Shown: one piece after another, positions 15,751 through 20,895 of the stretch
Layout: every line of letters begins with the position of its first letter
How positions within the stretch are numbered: the stretch's first letter is position 1
From: Synergistaceae bacterium
GTDB lineage: Bacteria > Synergistota > Synergistia > Synergistales > Aminobacteriaceae
Length of the DNA: 23,166 bases
Assembly: GCA_031273365.1 (NCBI GenBank)
Contig: JAISSA010000183.1
Coordinates: forward strand, 1-23,166
Reading direction: 5' to 3'
Notes under the pieces: generated by a model
Told to the model about the DNA's origin: nothing
What the model saw: the letters and a program-made list of their open reading frames with translations, nothing else
Database searches by the model: none
Program-made: the position numbers and the translations under genes

Positions 15751-15857
15751 ATGTCAACAACTTAAAGAAAAAAAGAAAAAAATTAACGGGGTCAGGGGAC
15801 TGCGTCCCCTGCGGGGTGCGGGGCGGGCCCCGCGGTTTTGGCTTAAGTTGTTGACAT
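15751..15857. repeat. Interspersed palindromic repeat, copy D: 107-bp element with terminal inverted repeats (MITE-like)
   Basis: The most complete copy, inverted relative to A-C. Perfect 15-base ends ATGTCAACAACTTAA (15751-15765) and its complement (15843-15857) enclose an A-rich purine tract, hairpin CAGGGGAC/GTCCCCTG (15793-15800 with 15804-15811) and hairpin GCGGGGC/GCCCCGC (15818-15824 with 15827-15833). Where copies A-C have ATGGGGC/GCCCCAT, this copy has paired GC-for-AT replacements. On the minus strand the first stem is followed by TTAATTTTTTTC, a good terminator for the flavin-reductase transcript. There is no open frame inside. Confidence 0.82.
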
Positions 15858-15915
15858 TGTTTTCTTTACTGTAATCCAAACCCCCCAGGGATTTGGCGAA
15901 AACGCCGCGACGCGT

Positions 15916-15984
15916 TCACCTGTAACCAAAAAAGCTCACGCAGGCGGCGATGACGATCGTGTTGAGCGCCGGAAGCCGGTTCAT
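15916..15984 (-). CDS. Possible 22-codon peptide or remnant after the flavin-reductase gene
   Basis: An ATG at 15984 overlaps the stop codon of the flavin-reductase gene (ATGA) and opens a frame of 22 codons ending in TGA at 15916. It encodes a short peptide starting MNRLPALNTI with a hydrophobic, small-residue middle. The tight overlap is typical of coupled genes, but the product is too short to recognise. It may be the start of a decayed membrane-protein gene cut by insertion of repeat copy D, or simply chance. Confidence 0.2.
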   Translation of the reverse strand: MNRLPALNTIVIAACVSFFGYR

Positions 15985-17933
15985 GCGGTGAATCCCGCGG
16001 CAAACCCCTCCCTGACGGACTCGAGCGCCTTGCGCGCCTTCAGCGCGTCACCGACGGCGACCGTATTACACAGATCTTTCAATCTTTCCGTAAGCGGGTC
16101 GCAGGATTCCGTACCGAAAGCCGTGACGACGCTGTCGCACGGATAGAAAATCTCGATGCCATCCGAGACCAGCACGGCCCCCTCCGGCGTGACCTCCTTC
16201 AGCGACGTGCGGGTGAATATTTTCACGAACCCCCGCCTCAAAACGTCCTTCAGGTCGTCCCGGATGCCTCCTTCCATGTCGCCGCCCACGTCCGCCTGCC
16301 GCGTGACGAGGGCGACGCTCGCCTTGCACATCGTACCCAGGAAGGAAGCCGTTTCGGAGCCGATCATCCCTCCCCCGACGACGAGCACGTTCATTCCGGT
16401 ATCGCTCTTTCCGGTCAGCACGTCCTCCGCCTTCACGACCTTCGGGTCGTCGATGCCCCTGTAAGGGCGCTCGACAGGGCGCGCTCCGGTGGCCACTATG
16501 ACCTTGTCGGGTTTTTCCGCGGTCACGATGTCGGGCGTAAGCTCCGTGTTCAGGCGAATGTTCACGGAGAGCTTCTTCAACTGCCTGAGCAGCCAGGCGG
16601 GATATGTGATAAAAACGCCCTTGTGCGGGGGGTACCCCGCCGTGATGAACTGGCCGCCGAGCGCCCCCGTCGCCTCGAACAGCGTCACGTCGTGGCCTTT
16701 CATCCCTGCCGCCCTCGCCGCCTCCATGCCGGCGACTCCGCCTCCCGCCACAAAAATCTTCTTCCTGACCTTCGCTGGGGCGTAGTCGTACTCGAATTCG
16801 TGCCCCAGCTCCGGGTTGACCATGCAGTTCAGCGGAACCCCCTGGTAGGTGGACGCGGTACAGCCCTGCAGGCAGCCGATACAGGGGCGGATGTCGTCAA
16901 TGTCGCCGGCTTCGAGCTTTTCGGGAAGGTGCGGGTCGCAGAGAGACGGGCGTCCCATGGCGATGAAATCGGCGTCGCCTCTCTCGACAATTTCCTCGGC
17001 CATGAAGGGATCGTGAATATTCCCGGCCGCGATGACCGGGATGCCCACGATCTTTTTCACCTCGGCGGCGTACTTCGCGCCGAAGCCCTGGGGTTGGTAG
17101 AACGAACCGACGGAGCCGAGGGACGAACGGGTCCCGTACATGCTGAAGGTGACGTGGATGGAATCCGCGCCGCACGCTTCTATGTCCCTGAATATCCGGT
17201 GCGATTCGAATACGCCGCGCCCTCCCTCGCACTCCTCGTCCGCGGACACGCGGACCTGAACCGGAAAATCGGGGCCGACGCCCTCTCTCACGGCTGCGAT
17301 GACCTCGCGCAAAAACCTCGTTCTGTTGCCGTAGCTGCCTCCATACTCGTCGATGCGCTTGTTCGAGTTCAGCGATAGAAACTGATGGATGAGGTAGCCG
17401 TGCGCCGCGTGAATCTCCACGCCGTCGAAGCCGGCCTTTTTGACGTTGGCGGCCGTCTTTCCAAAGTCCTCGACGATCTGTTTTATCTCCGGGACCGTCA
17501 GCTCGCGCGGGATCTCTTTGTTCCACGGGCAGGGGATGGGGGAACAGGAGACGGGCTGCACGCCGCCGTTGACATGGCGGTTGGCCTGACGCCCGGCGTG
17601 GTAGATCTGCGCGAAAATCTTCGAGTCATGCCCGTGTATGGCGTCGGTGAGCCTTCTGTGGCTCTCGACCTGCCTGTCGTTGTAGAGCCCGGAGATGAAG
17701 GGATAACCGCCGGCGTGCTCGCTCACTCGATAGTCCTCCGTGATGATGAGCCCCCAACCTCCCCTGGCCTTTTCCTCGTGGTACCGGATATACTGCTCGG
17801 ACGCCACTCCTCCGTCGGGGTTCATGTTCGCGACCATCGGCGCCACCACAAGGCGGTTCGGGATGACGCAGTTCCCTATTTTCCCGGGTGCGAACAGGTG
17901 TTCAAATCTGTTCATTCTATCCATTCTATCCAT
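15981..17933 (-). CDS. Fe-S flavin NADH:enoate reductase-type oxidoreductase (Old Yellow Enzyme / 2,4-dienoyl-CoA reductase family)
   Basis: A 650-residue three-domain enzyme. Residues 10-345 form an FMN-binding TIM barrel with the HAAHGYLIHQF motif (175-185; His175 and His178 bind substrate in relatives). Cys351/354/358/370 bind a [4Fe-4S] cluster. Residues from about 390 hold FAD- and NAD(P)H-binding folds (VAGGGVAGMEAA at 395-406 and VLVVGGGMIGSETA at 516-529). Relatives reduce activated C=C bonds: dienoyl-CoA, bile-acid enones and isoflavones or flavones in gut anaerobes. GAGAGGAG six bases before the ATG at 17933 supports that start, although Met4 and Met7 are also in frame. It lies 14 bases after the cyclase gene, in one transcript with it and the DASS gene. 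The substrate is unknown; the context suggests a reduced aromatic or polyphenol intermediate. Confidence 0.88.
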   Translation of the reverse strand: MDRMDRMNRFEHLFAPGKIGNCVIPNRLVVAPMVANMNPDGGVASEQYIRYHEEKARGGWGLIITEDYRVSEHAGGYPFISGLYNDRQVESHRRLTDAIHGHDSKIFAQIYHAGRQANRHVNGGVQPVSCSPIPCPWNKEIPRELTVPEIKQIVEDFGKTAANVKKAGFDGVEIHAAHGYLIHQFLSLNSNKRIDEYGGSYGNRTRFLREVIAAVREGVGPDFPVQVRVSADEECEGGRGVFESHRIFRDIEACGADSIHVTFSMYGTRSSLGSVGSFYQPQGFGAKYAAEVKKIVGIPVIAAGNIHDPFMAEEIVERGDADFIAMGRPSLCDPHLPEKLEAGDIDDIRPCIGCLQGCTASTYQGVPLNCMVNPELGHEFEYDYAPAKVRKKIFVAGGGVAGMEAARAAGMKGHDVTLFEATGALGGQFITAGYPPHKGVFITYPAWLLRQLKKLSVNIRLNTELTPDIVTAEKPDKVIVATGARPVERPYRGIDDPKVVKAEDVLTGKSDTGMNVLVVGGGMIGSETASFLGTMCKASVALVTRQADVGGDMEGGIRDDLKDVLRRGFVKIFTRTSLKEVTPEGAVLVSDGIEIFYPCDSVVTAFGTESCDPLTERLKDLCNTVAVGDALKARKALESVREGFAAGFTA

Positions 17934-17947
17934 GGCAGACTCCTCTC

Positions 17948-18583
17948 TCAGTCGTCGGTCACGGCGTAGGCGCGTACGGGACTGCCGTCGCCGTCTTCGA
18001 ATTTAAGCGGAACGGCGCTGAAGTAAAACCTCTTTCCGACAAGGGGCTCCAGGTTTATCAGGGACTCGATGACGCCGATACCCCTGCCCAGCACGTCCCT
18101 GTGCACCTCGCCCGAGAGGTCCAGAGACGGCACGTCGAAGCCTATCCCGCGCACTCCGTAACTTTCGAGCAGCGCCCCCGTGTTGGTGTGAAAATCCGCG
18201 AATTTGAAGTATTCCGGGGTCCCGACCAGTTTTTCGAAGCCGGTGTACAGAATGAGGATGTCGCCCGGTTTGATCAGGGCTTTATTCTGCGCCAGCACGT
18301 TCGTTATATCGTATACGCCCTCGTGGGGGTAACCCGGCGCCTCCAGGCAGACCGCCTGCCCGCAGTAGGCCGCCAAATCCACCTCCGCCGTCGTCTTCCC
18401 CCCTTTGATAAAGTGCAGGGGCGCGTCCACGTGGGTCCCCAGGTGCGTCGTGATCACCGCAAGGCTCACCTGGCACTTGAACCAGTTATGATCGGCGCGG
18501 TGCGTCCAGATCATGTGCGGGTCGCCCCCGTACGGAAACGGCAGCGTCTTCTCGTTCAGTACGATCGTCAAATCGTGAATCAT
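17948..18583 (-). CDS. Cyclase-family metal-dependent hydrolase (kynurenine formamidase / isatin hydrolase-like)
   Basis: A 211-residue protein with the family signature HLGTHVDAPLHF at residues 47-58; His47, His51 and Asp53 would bind the metal (Mn or Zn in known members). Family members hydrolyse amides or open rings, for example kynurenine formamidase and isatin hydrolase, and I recall the Mn-dependent dihydrophloroglucinol cyclohydrolase as belonging here. The ATG at 18583 is used because AAGGGGG lies eight bases upstream; the longer frame to 18664 would run into the DASS gene. It sits between a transporter and a flavin reductase in a compact transcript, which suggests a ring-opening hydrolysis after ring reduction. 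The actual substrate is not determined by the sequence. Confidence 0.85.
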   Translation of the reverse strand: MIHDLTIVLNEKTLPFPYGGDPHMIWTHRADHNWFKCQVSLAVITTHLGTHVDAPLHFIKGGKTTAEVDLAAYCGQAVCLEAPGYPHEGVYDITNVLAQNKALIKPGDILILYTGFEKLVGTPEYFKFADFHTNTGALLESYGVRGIGFDVPSLDLSGEVHRDVLGRGIGVIESLINLEPLVGKRFYFSAVPLKFEDGDGSPVRAYAVTDD

Positions 18584-18617
18584 CGCAAATCCCCCTTTTG
18601 AACAGGCTCGGTGAACG

Positions 18618-20117
18618 TTAGCCGCCGAACACGTACGTTCCCAGCGGGTATATGAGTGCAGCACAGACTACGACGCTGATGAGAGTCATCACGAGGCCGT
18701 TGCGGAACACTGCGCCTCCGTTGCAGTAGGGGTCGGCATAGGCAAACCCGATCGGAACGTAGGCCGGGGGAATCGTGTAGGCGAGGTTCGCCCCGATGCA
18801 GACCGCTATGGCCATGACGGTGGGGTTGACGCCCATCGCCATCGCCATGGGCGTACCGACGCTGACGAAGATGATGCCCGTCGGCACGTTGTTGGCGATG
18901 TTGGTCAGGAGGATGCTCAGAACCGCGACCACCGCGACCACCGCGAACGGACTCAGCCCTGCGGCGAGCGGCACGATGTTCGCCGCTATCCAGCCCGGGA
19001 TTCCCGTCGGTTCTTCGCCCATGGCCCCCGCGACCATCATGATTCCCGCCAGCAATATGATGGGAAGCCAGGATATTTTCCCGAACGCGTCCTCGATGTC
19101 GAGCAGCGGCTTGCCGTCGACGTGGATGATCCCTAAAATTCCGATCCCCAGGTACAGGGGCATCGTTGCCGTGCATTCATCCATGAACAGGAAAATTTTC
19201 GATTGCGGCGCCAAAAAAGACGCGAATCCGGGCAGGATCCAGGCGAGCAGAACGAGCAGGCAGACAACGACCACGGATTTCTCCCGCTTTTCCATGGGGC
19301 CGGGGCGAAGTTTTTCTATCATGTTGAAGTCGACGTTTTCGAACTGAGAAACGTCCGGCTTCACGAAGCACCGGAACCAGAAGTACATGAGGAGCCATAT
19401 CGCCAAACCGACGGGAATGCCCACAAGCATGTAGGCGAGCATGTTGGGCGGCACTCCGGTTATGCTCGAGCTGATGCCGAGGAACAGAATGGGAAGCGTG
19501 TGACAGATCGGGGTCATCGTGAACCCGATGATGGCGGTGAACGTGATGCCGACGACGACGACCGTCGGCCAGTCGTCGCCCTTCCTGAAGCCGAGTTCCC
19601 TGAAAAGCTCGTGCGCGATGTTGAGCATGAATATCTGGGCCACCGTCACGTCGAGGAAAAGAGCGATGAAGAGCCCCGACAGCAGGAGCATGAACGTGAA
19701 GGTCCACGGGTTCTTTTTCGCGTACTTTCTCGTCAGGAACCACATCGTGATGCGCCGGATGGTTCCCGCCTCGTGCAGGGCGTGGCAGAGGAGCAGGGTC
19801 CCCAGAACGAACAGCGTAATCCAGTTGCCGAACGACTGTATGCCCGCCTCGTAGATGCCGTGCATCTGATACGAGGCCGGATAGATGGTTTTGGCCTGGA
19901 AAGCGAACAGACAGATGGCGATGAACGTCGGCCACACCATGTCCACAAGGCTCCAGAGCAGGATAAGGCCTATGAAATACCCGAGCAGAGCCATACCAGC
20001 TTCTGTGATGGGCGCGGGAGGCGGGATGAACTGAAAGAAAATCATCACTCCCAGCCCTATGGCCGATTTGACGTAGTAAAACTTCGTATCCTGGGATTTA
20101 TCGGTTATTTCGCTCAT
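18618..20117 (-). CDS. DASS (SLC13-type) carboxylate transporter with unusual signature motifs
   Basis: A 499-residue protein with about 12 membrane segments, the normal size for divalent anion:sodium symporters that carry di- and tricarboxylates. The second-half signature is TNIANNVPTG (405-414), with FVSVGTPMAMAMGVNP following. The first-half counterpart, usually SNT, reads DVT at 156-158 (FLDVTVAQ), so the sodium/carboxylate-binding tip is not canonical. The ATG at 20117 has GGAGGTG five bases upstream; the frame extends to 20153 without support. It is the first gene of a transporter-cyclase-reductase set and is preceded by a 143-base A-rich leader where a promoter is plausible but not identifiable. 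Confidence 0.82.
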   Translation of the reverse strand: MSEITDKSQDTKFYYVKSAIGLGVMIFFQFIPPPAPITEAGMALLGYFIGLILLWSLVDMVWPTFIAICLFAFQAKTIYPASYQMHGIYEAGIQSFGNWITLFVLGTLLLCHALHEAGTIRRITMWFLTRKYAKKNPWTFTFMLLLSGLFIALFLDVTVAQIFMLNIAHELFRELGFRKGDDWPTVVVVGITFTAIIGFTMTPICHTLPILFLGISSSITGVPPNMLAYMLVGIPVGLAIWLLMYFWFRCFVKPDVSQFENVDFNMIEKLRPGPMEKREKSVVVVCLLVLLAWILPGFASFLAPQSKIFLFMDECTATMPLYLGIGILGIIHVDGKPLLDIEDAFGKISWLPIILLAGIMMVAGAMGEEPTGIPGWIAANIVPLAAGLSPFAVVAVVAVLSILLTNIANNVPTGIIFVSVGTPMAMAMGVNPTVMAIAVCIGANLAYTIPPAYVPIGFAYADPYCNGGAVFRNGLVMTLISVVVCAALIYPLGTYVFGG

Positions 20118-20260
20118 ATCAGCACCTCCATAGATTTTTACTTTTTTGCACACCTTTTTTTGTCCTTATCACCATCTTCTGCTTCATTTTTAATGCCGAT
20201 CGCTGAGATTAGCTCGGTATCAGCATCTTTTTAAGCCGCCACGTTCACGGCGAAGCCTAA

Positions 20261-20461
20261 TTACGGGAGGCGCAGCTGATCCTTGCCGTACCTGGCAAGG
20301 TCTGCGACCGCCTTCGTAACGCAGTCGCAGATTTGATCCAGCAGCTTCGTCACGGCGGGGTCGGCTTCGGCGCCGGCCAGAATGCCGTCCAGCTGTTTTC
20401 TCAGGTCCGCCGGTATGCGCTCGTATTCGCTGTTGATAAAGGAAAAAGTGTACTGTGCCAT
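20261..20461 (-). CDS. Unknown 66-residue protein following the ferredoxin subunit
   Basis: Not recognised. This is a small soluble protein, predicted mostly helical after a short N-terminal strand (MAQYTFSFI), with an amphipathic stretch from about residue 20 to 60 and a Cys pair at DQICDC (residues 45 and 47). AAGGAG six bases before the ATG at 20461 makes translation credible. It lies 24 bases after the ferredoxin gene, so it probably belongs to the second molybdoenzyme operon, perhaps as an assembly helper or small subunit. That role is inferred only from position. Confidence 0.6.
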   Translation of the reverse strand: MAQYTFSFINSEYERIPADLRKQLDGILAGAEADPAVTKLLDQICDCVTKAVADLARYGKDQLRLP

Positions 20462-20485
20462 ACCCTGCTCCTTGTCTCGGCGCTT

Positions 20486-20827
20486 CTATAAAGGGCTGTA
20501 CAGGATCGCGCGCGGTTTTGTCTTCATCTCTTCCGCCAGTTCTCCGATTTCGCCGTACCGCATACAGGCCGTTCCACAATGTTTGACGCAAGAGGGTTTT
20601 GTGTCCTCGCCCGTGGCTATGCGCTCGGCACAAAGGTTGCATTGCGGCGTAAAATACGGCAGATAATCGAAATGTACCCTGTCCGAGTTCGGCTTTTTCG
20701 TTATGATTTCGTTGATTCGTATGCCCCAGCTGCCCACTCCGAAACCGTTTTCCTGCTTGCAGGCGATCTCGCAGGCATGGCAGCCCGTGCAATAGTACAT
20801 GTCCACAAGTATTCCCTTTTTCCCCAT
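20486..20827 (-). CDS. Two-cluster ferredoxin-type electron-transfer subunit of a molybdopterin oxidoreductase
   Basis: A 113-residue protein with Cys13/16/19/23 (CTGCHACEIACK) and Cys63/66/80/84, enough for two [4Fe-4S] clusters, plus an extra Cys88. It resembles the first and last motifs of the DmsB/NrfC family with the middle two motifs missing, so it is about half the usual size. The ATG at 20827 has AAAGGAGGA about five bases upstream; the longer frame to 20911 would overlap the catalytic gene and lacks family features. It lies 68 bases after the molybdoenzyme gene and presumably passes electrons to or from it in the cytoplasm, since neither the protein nor the visible context shows a membrane anchor. 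Confidence 0.85.
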   Translation of the reverse strand: MGKKGILVDMYYCTGCHACEIACKQENGFGVGSWGIRINEIITKKPNSDRVHFDYLPYFTPQCNLCAERIATGEDTKPSCVKHCGTACMRYGEIGELAEEMKTKPRAILYSPL

Positions 20828-20895
20828 GAAAATCCTCCTTTTCTTACGCTTCCCTGAAAAGCCGCGGCGCGAAGGCCCCCACCCGGATTGCGTCG

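Noticed and set aside
1539..15857. CRISPR array interpretation of the four repeats
   Set aside because: The copies are kilobases apart, differ in orientation and length, have no regular spacers, and no cas genes are present.
15981..17933. Flavin reductase as a dedicated phloroglucinol reductase
   Set aside because: The phloroglucinol reductases I know of are short-chain dehydrogenases; this protein belongs to the Fe-S Old Yellow Enzyme family, so only a general C=C reductase role is claimed.
18584..18664. Longer start of the cyclase-family gene at 18664
   Set aside because: It would overlap the end of the DASS gene, and the ATG at 18583 has a good ribosome site and begins at the usual family position.
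20118..20260. Promoter, riboswitch or terminator in the leader before the DASS gene
   Set aside because: It contains A-rich runs and a weak inverted repeat (GCTGA/TCAGC near 20201-20223), but no convincing -35/-10 pair, aptamer-like structure or hairpin followed by a T-run in the right orientation.
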